Assembly: GCF_029227915.1 (NCBI RefSeq)
Contig: NC_079881.1
Location: 22,483,501 to 22,547,500, forward strand
Reading direction: 5' to 3'
DNA: 64,000 bases
Source of the DNA: Hydractinia symbiolongicarpus
Taxonomy: Eukaryota; Cnidaria; Hydrozoa; Anthoathecata; Hydractiniidae
Part shown: positions 13,001 to 25,123 of the stretch, piece after piece
Layout of the letters: the number at the start of each line of letters is the position of its first letter
Numbering within the stretch: position 1 is the first letter of the stretch
Notes under the pieces: model-generated
What the model saw: only the letters and a program-made list of their open reading frames with translations
Told to the model about the DNA's origin: nothing
The model's database searches: none
Position numbers and translations under genes: made by a program

Positions 13001-14480
13001 ATTTCCTGTGACCCGCTAAATGACCATTTTGACATACTTTACAACAACTGAAGTATACCGAATGTTAAAGTTTCTTGACACTGCTATATTGCAATCCTTC
13101 ATTCCCTTCACTCGCTTTAGATAAATTTGCATTCTTTTCCGAGTTCTTATAGAATATCACAATACATTATGATTCAGCATAATAATATATTGCATTGTTT
13201 TATAAAATTTGCTGTGTCCCGCTAAATGACCATTTTGATATACTTTACAACAACTGAAGTATACCCAATGTTAAAGTTTCTTGACACTGCTATATTACTA
13301 TTTTTCTCCCCTGCATTCCCTTTAGGCAAATTTGCGTTCTTTTCCGAGTCTTTCTGACATAGGACGATAGATTATCATTAAGCAGAATAATATATCACGT
13401 TATTTCATAAAATTTCCTGTGTCCCGCTAAGTGATCATTTTAACATACTTTACAACAACTGAAGTATACCCAATGTTAAAGTTTCTTGACACTGCTATAT
13501 TACTATTTTTCTCCCTTGCATTCCCTTTAGGCAAATTTGCGTTCTTTTCCAAGTCCTTCTAACATAGGACGATAGATTATCATTAAGCAGAATAATATAT
13601 CACATTATTTTATAAAATTTCCTGTGTCCCGCTAATTGATCGTTTTGACATACTTTACAACAAATGGAGTATACCAAATGTTAGAGTTTCTTGACACTGC
13701 TATATTACAATCCTTCTTTCCCTTCACCCGCTTTAGGTAAATTTGCATTCTTTTCCGAGTTCTTATAGAATATCACGATACATTATGATTCAGCATAATA
13801 TTTTATCGCATTGTTTTATAAAATTTCCTGTGTCCCGCTAAATGACCATTTTGACATACTTTACAACAACTGAAGTATACCGAATGTTAAAGTTTCTTGA
13901 CACTGCTATATTGCAATCCTTCATTCCCTTCACTCGCTTTAGATAAATTTGCATTCTTTTCCGAGTTCTTATAGAATATCACAATACATTATGATTCAGC
14001 ATAATAATATATTGCATTGTTTTATAAAATTTGCTGTGTCCCGCTAAATGACCATTTTGATATACTTTACAACAACTGAAGTATACCCAATGTTAAAGTT
14101 TCTTGACACTGCTATATTACTATTTTTCTCCCCTGCATTCCCTTTAGGCAAATTTGCGTTCTTTTCCGAGACTTTCTGACATAGGACGATAGATTATCAT
14201 TAAGCAGAATAATATATCACGTTATTTCATAAAATTTCCTGTGTCCCGCTAAGTGATCATTTTAACATACTTTACAACAACTGAAGTATACCCAATGTTA
14301 AAGTTTCTTGACACTGCTACATTACAATCTTTCTTCCCTTCAATCTCTTAGGTAAATTTGCGTCCTATTTTGCGTCCTCGTAAAATAGAATGATAGATTT
14401 TAATATTGTTAACAACTGAAATATTCTGAATGTCAAATTTTTTTAACACTGCTTAATTGGAATCTATCTTTCAAAGGCTT
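10095..14480. repeat. Satellite array 2, about 205-bp units in an 822-bp higher-order repeat
   Basis: About 21 head-to-tail units each contain TGTCCCGCTAAATGACC, TACTTTACAACAACTGAAGT, TTTCTTGACACTGC, ATTCCCTTTAGGCAAATTTGC or its CTTCACTCGCTTTAGGTAAA variant, and CATTGTTTTATAAAATTTCC. Unit spacing is about 200-211 bp. From about 11150 rightward, four distinguishable unit types recur as a block. The marker TTTGCTGTGTCYCGCTAAAT occurs near 11567, 12389, 13208 and 14030, and ATGGAGTATACCAAATGTT or its CTGGAG variant near 12018, 12839 and 13661, giving a period of 819-822 bp. Units to the left of 11150 are more diverged. The right end (14330-14480) decays gradually into unique DNA. No coding capacity is seen. 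Confidence 0.94.
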
Positions 14481-17400
14481 AGCTGTTTGTGCATTAATTC
14501 CGTTTACGTGCGCCGTTAACTTTGAAACACAATGAAACGGACATCCTTCTACAACCAAGAATAGGGTAAAATAACAGTATAAACGTCGTACAAAACAGCT
14601 GTTAACGGAATGAATGCAGTCTATTAAAAAAACAGTCGACGAAATAGGCCAATTAATATGGTTTTAGGTATAGCACATTTATGGTAAACCACAAATTTTA
14701 CCTTATGTTTGCCGCAGAATATTACCTCTTTTAGTAAACCACATTTTCTCATTTTTTTCTTAAATTAATCAGGAATGGTATAACTTACTACTTGCAAAGT
14801 TTCATGAAGTAAATCACGTTTTTGCCATTTTTATGAAGAAAACGGTAAACAAATTTCAAAACCTAACAAAATGGCATGTATTTTTGTAATTGATCGCTAT
14901 TTTGAAAGAAATATTGACTTTGTTTATTTGGATAATCAGGTTTAAGACCTTGTTTATCTCAATTAATCACTATTATGAAAATGATATATCTTGAAGATTT
15001 CAGCTATCAGCAGAGATAATAAATATAAGAGTAAAATATAACGTGCAATGTGAGGCTATCCTCAGAAACCAAAAACGCGATGTCTGTTATCTGGAACAAA
15101 ATCTAATAAGTTTAAAAAAACAACAACAATAAAGTAAGCCCAATAAATATATTTCGTTCTAAGGACAAAATCCATTTGAAGTAACCCTTTTAGAAGGTTT
15201 TATAAACATCTATGTTACAGAAGTTTTAGCTTGACTGCGTTATGATCACTGAAATAGACATTAACGATAAGGTCTCGACGTCAAAGGTGTTTAGAACACG
15301 GATATAGATATTCTGAAATAACGTGATTTTTTCTATTGTATACAAAAATAAAAATCCAATGTAGCAAAAAAACGCAAAAATCATGCAGCAATGTGCCGCG
15401 CCGCAGGGAACTGCGTTTTTAGTGTGAATTTTTCTTAATCACCTGACAATGGTGGGCGACATTTTTTACGTTCGAAATTATTTTTTAGGATTCCCAAGAC
15501 AAAGTATATAAGAACATAAATGCCCAAATTAAGATTATTATAAGGTTTTATGAAGCTCGACTACAATTATTTTTTAATAAAAATATAACCAAAATGTAAA
15601 TCCAAGTACTACACCTATGTAGCAATTATCACCGAATTACGGTAATACCCTGAATTACAGAAACCTCGCTTCCTGCTAAATAAGCGCTCCTGTGTAATTA
15701 CGCGCCCCTTTAATGGCCGAAATTAAATAAGCTCTCTGCCCGCTTATTCATCATTTACGGTAAATTAAGAACGTCTCAACAACATTTATAGGCTGCATTT
15801 TGAAAACGTTAAGAACATTACAAACCTTTCTTCCATTTCAATGTTCGTATAACAAGAATGTCTAAAGTAAAAAATAAAAACATTTTAAATTAGTTTTCTT
15901 AAAAGAAAGAAGCTTTAAGTCGATGTCTTCGAGATTGATCTACAAAATTTGGAAATTCTATGATATATACAAATCTTTTTATTTAAAATTGAACTTCTGA
16001 AAAAGTTTATTGAATGTTTCAGTATTTAGGCGTTATTCATACTTTTTCGCTCAATTTTTTGAAAATGCCGACAGTGGATGTTTCGATAAAGGCTGATCTA
16101 AAAAAGAAAAAACATTCAAAAAATGAGTAACAATAATACAAATGTAGCACAAACTGAGTTAACACCATTTTATTTTATCATTGTCTCTTTAATGATTTAA
16201 AGAGAGCATTCATGAAAAAGAGACAAAACAATACTTTATGTGATGTAGAACGTATATAATTCTTTATTTAACAAGATAATTATAAGATAAAGTAATTATG
16301 TACGAGACATAATTATTTTATCATTTTGAGTAAAACATTGATAGGAATAGTAAAATTTGGTTTTAATAGGATATTTTACAGTATTTAAGCATGTATAATT
16401 CAATTTGCGTTAGTGTCAATCTTTTGCGTAGCGTGAAACTTATTAATACAAATTGCCATTTTGGGATGTTTGTGCGAAATAATTAATGCGATTCACACAT
16501 AATTTCCACCCTTTTTTATTCCACACTCTTTTGTTCTCATACTTTTTTTATATCTGTAAAAGATGATAATGGACATATTTTCAAGAGTCTTTGCCAGGGA
16601 CGGTGGTTGAAGAAGTCCCCTGTTCACATGAATCAATATTTATTGAAACTCTAAAGGGCAATAAGTGTATTTTTTACCTGGGAAGTTTGTCCATACACAG
16701 CATATTTATCCCTCATTCATCCCTCCATCCAATTTAAAACCATCAAGACAGAAAAGTATATAGTGTTTACAACATATTTCACAAGCAGGAAAGACTAATA
16801 CAAAAATTATGATTACTTTAGAAAATATTTGATTTTTTACTTATACTCCTTTAAATATATTTTCGTCCAAGTTTAAATCTGCTTTTATTTTAATAGGGTC
16901 ACGTTTTTTTATAAGAACGTCTAAATTTCAGCAGATGCTTATGTTCTTATTTTTACACTTTTTCGGCGTCAAGTGTTCCTTAATTGTAATATATTTAGCA
17001 ATTGTAGACTCATTATTTTGTTTTTATAGTCTATGAAGGTATTCAGGTTGAGTACGTAATATGCTCTTAATTTTTGGCAAAATCTCAGCCTAAACGTTCT
17101 TATAAACTGGGTTCTTATAAAAAAACGTGTACCAAAACAAACCCTAAATATATAAAGTCAAACGTCAATCTTTCTAATCTAATTTATTTTCTGTCGGCGA
17201 AAAAATGGCAACGTGAACTACCATTTGCCTGCTCTAAGTTGGCAAACTTGTGTTTCACGTCGGCAATTTATATCATGTCTGTGATAATATGCTACTCTAT
17301 ACACGAATACCAGATAAAATCAAAGATAAATTTATTAGAAATTAAAAATAAAATTTTCGTAGATTTAAGTCACATCCAACTGCAATAAATAATAAATGGC

Positions 17401-18870
17401 GAATAAATATCGACGTGAATCAAGTATTTTTGTTAACACCTCGGCATTAGCCGCGGCCAATTGCAGAGTGTCGACGTGAATTAGAAAGGCTAACCCTATA
17501 TATATATGTGGTCTGGATTTTATCAGCTTACAGAAAAACATATATGTACGTGTTCCAGAGTCAACGTGTTAAGGTAATATATATGCCATTATAACATTAC
17601 AACATAGTATATAAGTGGCCAATCACAAATCTTGGAAATAAAGTTTAAAACGGACTAGTGTACTATGGTTTACCGCCTGAATTTTTTAACCTGCCAATTT
17701 GCGTTTAAGGTCTGAAAATATAAACAGCACCGTGTCATGATGAAATATGTCTAGTAGCTACTATATGATGAGGTTAAGTGTAGCTAGGGACAAGTGATTT
17801 AGGAATTTGCCAAGCAGGTTTGACAAAGTGCCCAAATGGATAATTAAAACACTTGTAAAACAAAATAAAAAGGGGGTAGCTACCTACGTCCAGTTAACCA
17901 ACTATTAACCCAACTAACCTAACTTTGCTGGTAACTCTAACTATTCTATAGCTTGGTAACTAGACAAAGACATGTGCAGATCAGCTAAAAAACGCCAGCT
18001 AGCTAATCAAAATACAATAATTCTTGCCTGATAATTTTCATTCAAAGTACACCATTTTTAACAGCTAACATCATATCAAGTATACTATAATATAAACACC
18101 AGCAAGCTAACCCCAAAAGAAATTTCCGACAGGCACAGCAAAAGGACTATTCAATTCAGTCATAATTCAAAATGCTTTTCGTCATAGTCCAAAGGGACTA
18201 TGATTTGGTCAAGGAACGGAGAATACTAGAAGGTCGTGAAGATCAGATTATTTAAAACCTGTATCTATATTGGCTAGTCAGGTAATAACGAAAAAATCAA
18301 AAAAAAGTAATAAAAATAGCCAGGGTCCTTACAACTGCTTTAGCCTATATGTCACAGCCCCGTATGTCCAGCCTTACTGCGCTGTCTCTGTCTATCTCCC
18401 TCTAGGCGATTTTAATAATTCCGCCTTCCGTAGCAGTCTTTGAAAGTCAATTAGTGTTATAATCGAAAATTTAGTATTATTATCGAGGATTTAACATGCA
18501 ACTCTTTACTTTTTAAAGACGAAACCTGGAATAAAACGAGGGTTATTCCCTCTAGGTTTACAATTTGGAAGGTTATAAAATTTAAATTAGCCAGTAAAGA
18601 CAGTTCAATAAAAATAGTCGTATCTAAAATAGCAACAAAATTTTGGGTAAAAAAATAGCGGGACATGTGATAACAACAATTACCTGTAGGAAACATAGCG
18701 CGACACGCTATAGCTACATGTTTTATCATTCTTTATGCCGAAAACTGGTTTTGTTCGTAATTGCGAACAGCCCACTGTATAGTTATTTAAGATATCTCCA
18801 ATAGAAAATGTGTCCCGCTATGTGTTTGAAAAACACATCACACATTATGTCCCGGTAAGTGCCTTCGCGC
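14481..18870. other. No gene seen
   Basis: AT-rich sequence without supportable genes. A 104-codon open frame at 17074-17388 has no recognisable motif. Near 15640-15770 a short block with AAATAAGCGC, ACGCGCCCC and ATTTACGGTAAAT resembles the GCGCCGC-rich repeat at 56345-56645. Near 18811-18860 TGTCCCGCTATGTG and ATGTCCCGGTAAGTG recall satellite 2 over only about 12 bases and are not claimed as units. Confidence 0.5.
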
Positions 18871-18874
18871 TTGT

Positions 18875-18919
18875 GTTGTTGTTGTTGTTGTTGTTGTTGT
18901 TCTTCTTCTTCTTCTTCTT
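18875..18919. repeat. Microsatellite (GTT)n then (CTT)n
   Basis: About 26 bases of GTT repeat switch directly into about 19 bases of CTT repeat. Confidence 0.9.
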
Positions 18920-20890
18920 GGTTATAATCCTAAAAGAGAAGGAAGATAGGAATCAAAACTAAATTTTTCACAGCTTTTTTAAAAAAGAAATTATCTCTTA
19001 TATTGACCACAAAAGGATTTTCATATCAACTATGAATTAAAATTATCTTACATTAAAGTCCACTTCTTCGAACTTGCGTTTTTGATTTTGGTCTTGATTA
19101 GCCTAAATAAAATAAGTTTGTGTAATAAAGAAACAGTAACTAACGATATTTTGCTTTTAATTTACTATATCCCTATAATATATAAATATATAATGTGCAA
19201 GTGAATATAGTAATTGACTGCTAAAATTTTTGTTCTCTAATAAGCAACAAAACGTCCCTCTTGTGCTACATTTCTAAATACGTGGTAAGTGATGCGAAAG
19301 AAGAAATTCAAGAAATATAGCAGCCAATATTGTATATTAAGTTTTTTGCTGTGCTGTTACTGGCCAGCAGTGATGGAGAAATTTATCGTAGCATCTTAAT
19401 TCGCTGGCAAGTAATATTATGCCGCGATATTTTTCGCCTTGCGGAGATTAGGTTTTAAACTAAACAGCCGTTATCAATGAAAAAAGCATAAATCATTCTA
19501 TGTGTACTTAGAGGAAGGCAAGGTCAATTAGATTATATTTGACTTTTTGATCAAGAAAGCAATAATCTTTTGTTCCTTTTTCTAGCAATATTTTTCTGTA
19601 GAACGTAAGAGCAATGACAGAGCCCACTCTCTTTTCTATCTGAAAAGAAACAAGAAACATTTGAACACCGAAAAATTCTTTCACAAAAATGTGTAATATA
19701 TTAAAAAACAAATTAAATATACTTTAAATTTAAGAACAATCGTTTGTTAAACATGCGTCGTTTTTCAAAAACTTCAAATATACAAAATCAGCTCAAGCTG
19801 AAGCTTAATTTGTTTGTTTATTTGTTTAGTGCAGTTGTTGACTTTGATTCATGAAGAAATGACAACGATTAATGACATTGAAGTTATGGCAATGCAAATT
19901 TTGGAGCCGTCCTATGGGCTTCATCAAAAATTGTTTTGTTACTTTACTCAAATTGTGTTCGGAGATTTTTCTTTTTTCCTCCACAATTTTTACGCATTAT
20001 GTTTTTACAAGAATGAAAATGGTTAAGACCTGTCCTTGTGGGAAAAAAATTCTAGTGAGTACAAGCGAGTATATACTGAAAATAGTTAAACACCTGTTAG
20101 TGCCTTCTTAAAATAACAGCGTAGTTACATATTCACAAAATGTAACGTTTACAAGGTACACTACTGAAGCGCAAGTTAGCGTTTTCTCTTTAGAACTAGT
20201 GTGAATATCTACTTTTTCGCTTTTGTATGATTAAGCAAAGTTGTTGGAGAATCGTGCTATATATGACCCTTTTCTCTACAACGTTTAGTTTTGACACATT
20301 CTTAAACTTTAAAACAATCATACAAGCTAAAAGAATGAGAATTTTAAAAAAAATTGAATGCATTTTTTACCAATGTACTACAAAAATTAATAACTATCAT
20401 TTTCTTTCTTTTGTTTATGTTTCCGCCTGCAAAAATGTGAGAACTGGAAAAGATTTTTAGATGTCATCAGCTTTTATACTGCGCGCCTTTCAGAGAATTC
20501 CCTTGATGAAATAGAAATAAGTACCTAATGGTGGACCTGGTTTTCACTATCTCTACGAAACAGGTGTATTATTATTCTTGTGGATTTTCGCCCTTTTTTC
20601 TTAAAAGTCTATGAAAAAATATTAGGCAAAATGGGAGACTCTAAAGGTGTGCTTTTTGTTTAAAGTAGAAAATATGTCGATCAACAAGGCAAAAAATTTA
20701 AAATAACTTTTTTTGAATGATTTACGGACAAAGTAAAATTATTAAATAAATTCACATACAAATGTAATGCGATTTTTATTCATCTGTTCACCCTTCTCGT
20801 ATTGTACAAGTCAGTGTGATAACCGGCGTTAAACAACCGTAGGAGTGCTAGATCAGTGCCGAAACTGTGCCACGCATCCATTTAGTACAG
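18920..20890. other. No gene seen
   Basis: AT-rich unique-looking sequence. Short open frames at 19508-20460 have no recognisable motif, low complexity composition and no splice context that supports them. Confidence 0.5.
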
Positions 20891-20894
20891 ATAT

Positions 20895-21440
20895 ATGAAC
20901 TTATTTACGATTATGCAATTTATGCAGTTGATGATTTGCGTAACAAATTATTACGTGGTTAGTAAATTAAAGACGTCCAATCAAGTTTTCAAGTCACACG
21001 TCGATAAAAATCTAGTGAGAAGGATCATATCTGATTATTCTGTAATTTTACAAAGAGTACATCGTCCAGAAATTATGAATACTTTTGATCCAGGAGTTGA
21101 AATGGATATCGAGCGAGTAAGTTGCAGTAGCTGTGCTGACAATGAAGCTGATGACAACCGGATGATGTCTGTGAACGACACGTTTTCTTTGTGTAAGACG
21201 CATTTCGATAAAAGGTTTGAACACTTGAAGCGTCAAATCACCGTTCCTTCGCCGCCACCTTCAAAAACAAGAAAATTAAACACTGATTTAAAATTCAAGG
21301 CAAACCAGAAACAGCTGGCATTGAACAACGAAATTGACTAAAAAATTGATGAAGCCATATCTCTATTCAAAAATGGATATAATTCTAAACCAAGCCTTAA
21401 GGAATGTAGAGGTTTGGAGGATGGAACACTGTTGCAGAAT
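20895..21440 (+). pseudogene. gag-like region of the DIRS-like element, broken
   Basis: An open frame of 148 codons (20895-21341) is rich in charged and Ser/Asn residues, with a Cys/acidic stretch (SCSSCADNEADDN) and a C-terminal segment around KLNTDLKFKANQKQLALNNE that resembles the C-terminal part of DIRS-type gag proteins, just before RT. A TAA at 21339-21341 interrupts it; the same frame continues afterwards with KIDEAISLFKNGYN before further stops. The first 30 or so codons probably lie outside the element. The gag assignment rests mainly on position and this short resemblance. Confidence 0.5.
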
Positions 21441-21679
21441 ACGAATCTGATGAGTTAACTAGCGACAGCGAGGATAAACGAAAAATATGTGCTGCTGAAA
21501 AAGGGCGTTGGCGAAGAAAAGGATAAACAAACCTGTTTGTCGTTTTTCAGTCCTATACAAATCCTCGTCCACCAAATCAATTGAATTTAAGGAGGCCTCC
21601 CTACAGAAGCACCAACAGTCGAATCGCTAAATCAACCGACATTTCTTTAGTGTACGGGAAAGCAGGACATTGGAGAAGA

Positions 21680-22990
21680 GTTTAATTTTGTTAATATATT
21701 TACTCCTAGTATTAATCGTGTTAAAGAGAATTTAAGAGCTAACTTAATATATTGGGAAGACATCGGCGCTAGCTCTACCATTTTAGAAATTTTAAAAACC
21801 GGATACAAACTTCCATTTATCTCTACTCCTGGAAATTCTTACTTTGAAAATAATAAATCTGCTCTTGTAGAAAATAATTTTGTTTCCGAAAGTATTGAGG
21901 AACTGTTAGAAAGTGTGTTTGTTGACTCTCTAGTGGTTCCCAAAATCATTTAACCTTTGTCTATTATTACAAAACTAGTCGTTGCCCGTGGAAAAATCCA
22001 CGGGTTCGCCCGTCCTTTATATTTACCCGACGCAACAAAGTGGATAAAAATATATCGCATTTGATATTCGTGTTACCGTAACATCATTTTCTAACTCAGC
22101 GGGGGGTCCGCGCAGAGACAGACAGACGGAATACGGCTATTATTATAGAGATAGTCGTTGCCCGTGGAAAAATCCACGGGTTTGCCCGTCCTGTATATAC
22201 CGCATATCGTATGTCTCGCTACTTGAGGTGCCATATTGCACAGAGACAGACAGACGACGGCTATTATTATAGAGACTCATCAAGAAAGAAAAGGCTGATT
22301 CTAGATCTACGATACGTTAATAAACATCTAACTAAAGACTACATTAAGTTTGTCGATTGGACATCTTTGAGATCTGTTGTGTCAAAAAACAGTCACGCAT
22401 ATAAGTTTGATTTGAAACAAGGTTACCATCATATTAAAATTTTTGAAGAACACCAAACTTATTTAGGTTTTTCGTGGGTTGTAGACGGAATAAAGAAGTA
22501 TTTTGTGTTCGTAGTATTGCCTTTTGGATTAAGTACTGCCCCATTCATTTTCACAAAAGTGATTCGCCCTCTGGTAGCTTTTTGGCACGAAAATGAAATT
22601 ATTATTAGTGTTTAATTAGATCACGGCGCAGGTGTTGAAAATAGTTTTAACATAGCAAAAAATCATGCGATTTCTGTTAGGAATTCATTAGAAAAAGCGG
22701 GATTCGTATCAAATTGCGAGAAATGGACCCCTTCGCAAAATCTTACTTAGTTAGGACTTACCTTATATTGAAAAACAAACATCAAAGTGTCTGAAAACCG
22801 CATGAGCTTTACAAAAAATTATTTACGGTCTCTTCTTTCGCATCCTTATACCACAGCTAGAAAGTTTGCAAAATTAACTGGGAAATTAGTTTCTAAAAAA
22901 ATTTGTCATGAGAGATGTTGTAAATCTGAAAACGCGAGAACTTTGTAAGTTAATTGAAAACAGATCGTCATGGGACACGACAATTAATAT
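21680..22990 (+). pseudogene. Reverse transcriptase of the DIRS-like element, inactive
   Basis: The N-terminal RT segment at 21685-21970 contains NLRANLIYWEDIGAS, GYKLPFI and ENNKSALVENNFVSESIEEL, typical of DIRS pol just before the fingers. It has an in-frame TAA at 21951-21953 and is then cut by the repeat insertion at 21974-22274. RT resumes with KKRLILDLRYVNKHL and the motif-A region KFDLKQGYHHI (catalytic Asp kept), then LPFGLSTAPFIFTK. The motif-C box that should read YLDD is destroyed: a TAA at 22613-22615 occupies the Tyr position and the second Asp is His (LDHG). Later sequence to about 22990 is readable only in pieces. The enzyme would have copied the element's RNA but cannot function now. 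Confidence 0.85.
21974..22274 (+). mobile_element. Tandem pair of short interspersed repeats nested in RT
   Basis: Two head-to-tail copies (about 21974-22150 and 22152-22274) each begin CTAGTCGTTGCCCGTGG, contain the hairpin CCGTGGAAAAATCCACGG, and end with CAGACAGACGG followed by CTATTATTATAGAGA. The second copy is internally deleted. The heads match those of the 600-bp repeats at 50620-51826 and the tails are close to them. Removing the block leaves recognisable RT on both sides (PLSII... then SSRKKRLILDLR), so this is an insertion. The class is unknown: no coding capacity, no clear poly-A, and a tail built of ATT steps. Confidence 0.8.
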
Positions 22991-23035
22991 TTTGAACTTC
23001 CCAGGCGTTCATCAAGAATTACTCTTTTGGGAGAG

Positions 23036-24350
23036 GAACCTTGATCGACTTAATTGCTTTAGGAGCATGGGTTTTAGATAATAACATGGAGAACGTTTCA
23101 CATAGAACTTTTACGGTAAATGAAATGGAAAACAGTTCCACTTGGAGAGAATTAAAAGCCGTTCATTTTTCAATACAATGTTTTAGTCAAATATTAAAAG
23201 ATAAAAGTGTTGTTTGGCATAACAGATAATTATGCTGTGTCAAAAATTCTTAAAGCAGGAAGTAATAAGGAAGATTTACAACAGATCGCTATTAACCCTA
23301 TTCGTGCTGGGGGTGTTTATAGTTACACCTACCAATTTTGTGACTTTTCCTAACTTTTATTTAGCTTTATTTTTCGAAAAAAAATTTCGGGGAGTTTTGC
23401 CGAAGTGTTGCCATGACAACACTTTTTTATGTTGAGTAAAATTTTGAAAAAAAATTTTTTACTAAAAAATTTGTTTTGCATGCTTTTTAAAGCCCTATGT
23501 CACTTCTTAGTTTATATTGTTATATTATTTTGTTTCTATTATTATTGTTACTAAATTCATCGCAATTATACAACAATTAGCAAAATTCAAAGTTAGAGAT
23601 TTTTTTCTCATGTCACCGAATTTGATGACGTGACTACCGGAAATGCTGACGTCATCAATTTTTTTTCGTCAAATTGTTTATTAATGCCTGGACAACACTT
23701 GTGGTAAGTTTCAGGTCTAACAGACAACAATTATAGAAATTACACAGGGGGGGGGGTCGAATCACCCCCCCCCCCAGCATTGAGGAGCCCCTAAAAGCCC
23801 CAGCAGGTTAAAATTTATAATATTTGTTGCGAAAATAAAATTGTGTTAAAACCTGCTTGGTTATCCAGAAATTTAAATACTAAGGCTGATGGATGATTGA
23901 GAAACAAGCTATTGATTGTTTTGATTATTTAAATTCCTTGTGGGGTCCTTTGAAAGTTGATAGGTTCGCTGACTTGCGTAACCATAAAGTGAATAGATTT
24001 AACTCAAAGTTTTATTATTTAGGAAGTAAATGTGTTAACGCTTTTTTGCAACCTTATACTAACGAGAACATTTATTTAGTTCCCCTTGCGGTTGATATAG
24101 TTTTGGTCTTAAAGAGTATTTGTAAAAGTGAAGTTGTAGGTGTGCTGGTAGTTCTTTTATGGCGTTCTGCCACTTATTGGCCCCTTTTAAAAGCAGGGAA
24201 ACATTTTAAAAAATTTATAAAGATTTCAGAATTTTTAATAATGTGTCTCAGACGTATTTAAATGTAGGTCCTAGTGGCTTTCATATTCTCGGAAAAGAAA
24301 CATATAAAGGCGAAATTATAGCTTTTAAAACTGACTCTAGAATTACTCAA
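23036..24350 (+). pseudogene. RNase H and C-terminal pol of the DIRS-like element, interrupted
   Basis: The RNase H part (23041-23290) has LGAWVLDNN, the highly typical SSTWRELKAVHFS with its catalytic Glu, then a frameshift near 23228 before the ITDN Asp motif. The usual first DAS motif is degenerate (DLI). The frame is split by a TTAA element at 23296-23807. After it the original reading frame resumes exactly, with LKPAWLSRNLNTKADGW, a TGA, then DYLNSLWGPLKVDRFADLRN and KVNRFNSKFYYLGSKCVNAF, a hallmark segment between RNase H and recombinase in DIRS pol. It ends near 24350 with LGKETYKGEIIAFKTD. Confidence 0.85.
23296..23807 (+). mobile_element. TTAA-flanked piggyBac-like MITE nested in RNase H
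   Basis: The 512-bp block is bounded by TTAA at 23292-23295 and 23808-23811. It starts CCCTATTCGTGCTGGGG; its right end read inverted starts CCTGCTGGGG, so the terminal repeat is imperfect, with a few bases lost on the right. A poly-G run and a poly-C run face each other near 23747-23775, as in the related element at 27886-28626. TTAA duplication and CCC-type ends are the signature of piggyBac-superfamily elements. Collapsing to one TTAA restores the RNase H frame. It has no transposase. Confidence 0.82.
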
Positions 24351-24359
24351 ATGTAAAGT

Positions 24360-24745
24360 AATTGTGAGAGGCTATTAGAGTTGCGTTTTTTAAAGTACTA
24401 GGTGCTATTATAGAGGAAGATTCAGTACTAGGTACCAAGTTTAAAGTAGCACTGGGGCTACTACGGAGGATGATTTAGTACGGTATACCAAGTTCAACAT
24501 AGTACTGGGTACTATTGTAAAAAAAAACTTGTACGGGGTACAAGTTTTAAAAAGTACCGTGTACTATGTTAGGAAGAGATATTGTAATCGATACTGAGTT
24601 CAATATAGTATTGGATGCTATTTTAAAGAAAGATATTGTACTAGGTTACAATTTTTAAAGATATTGTCCTAGGTTACAATTTTTAAAGATTTAAAGATTA
24701 CTGCGTACTATCTTAGAAAGAGATAGGGTACCGGGTAACTAGTTT
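24360..24745 (+). repeat. Degenerate tandem repeat around GTACTAGGTAC
   Basis: Six to eight variants of a phrase such as AGTACTAGGTGCTATTATAG, with AAGTTTAAAGTAG and AGATATTGTA nearby, recur about every 55-70 bp. GTAC and its palindromic forms dominate. The block lies between the pol and recombinase remnants, where it may be local expansion inside the dead element. Confidence 0.7.
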
Positions 24746-24901
24746 GGATACTAATTGCTAAACTTGTGTTAATTTCAAATATCACAGAGATAAAGTCTTT
24801 CGAGAATAAAACAAAAAAGTGAAATTAAGAGTAATTGACTTTTCTTACAAAGAAAATGAATTTTATATCTTTATTTACTTTTAGATAATGTCCGTGATGA
24901 A

Positions 24902-25123
24902 TTGTGTTTTCAAGTGAAAGACAATCGTTTAAAATTGTTAGCTCGTAGAGTTCCCGATTTGTTAACAAACGCTAGGAGTAAAAACACGAATAAAAAATAT
25001 GCTTGTTATTTTCAGAAATTTGAAACTTGGTGTAGTCGATTTCCCGAAGCCGAATCTTATCACACTGAAGATAAGTTCGTTGCTCTTTATCCAGTCAACC
25101 TGATACAGTCGTTTTATCAAGTT
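24902..25123 (+). pseudogene. Tyrosine recombinase N-terminal fragment
   Basis: About 75 codons resemble the SAM-like N-terminal domain of DIRS tyrosine recombinases: LKLLARRVPDLLTNARSKNT, then KYACYFQKFETWCSRF and a short helix around NLIQSF. The catalytic domain with its Arg/His/Arg/Tyr set is absent, because the frame runs directly into the terminal-repeat-like block at 25124. Integration function is therefore lost. Confidence 0.75.

Noticed and set aside
10095-14480. CRISPR-like array
   Set aside because: Units are about 205 bp with no alternation of constant repeat and variable spacer; this is a satellite in eukaryotic DNA.
17074-17388. 104-codon plus frame
   Set aside because: Starts at TTG, no motif, low-complexity composition.
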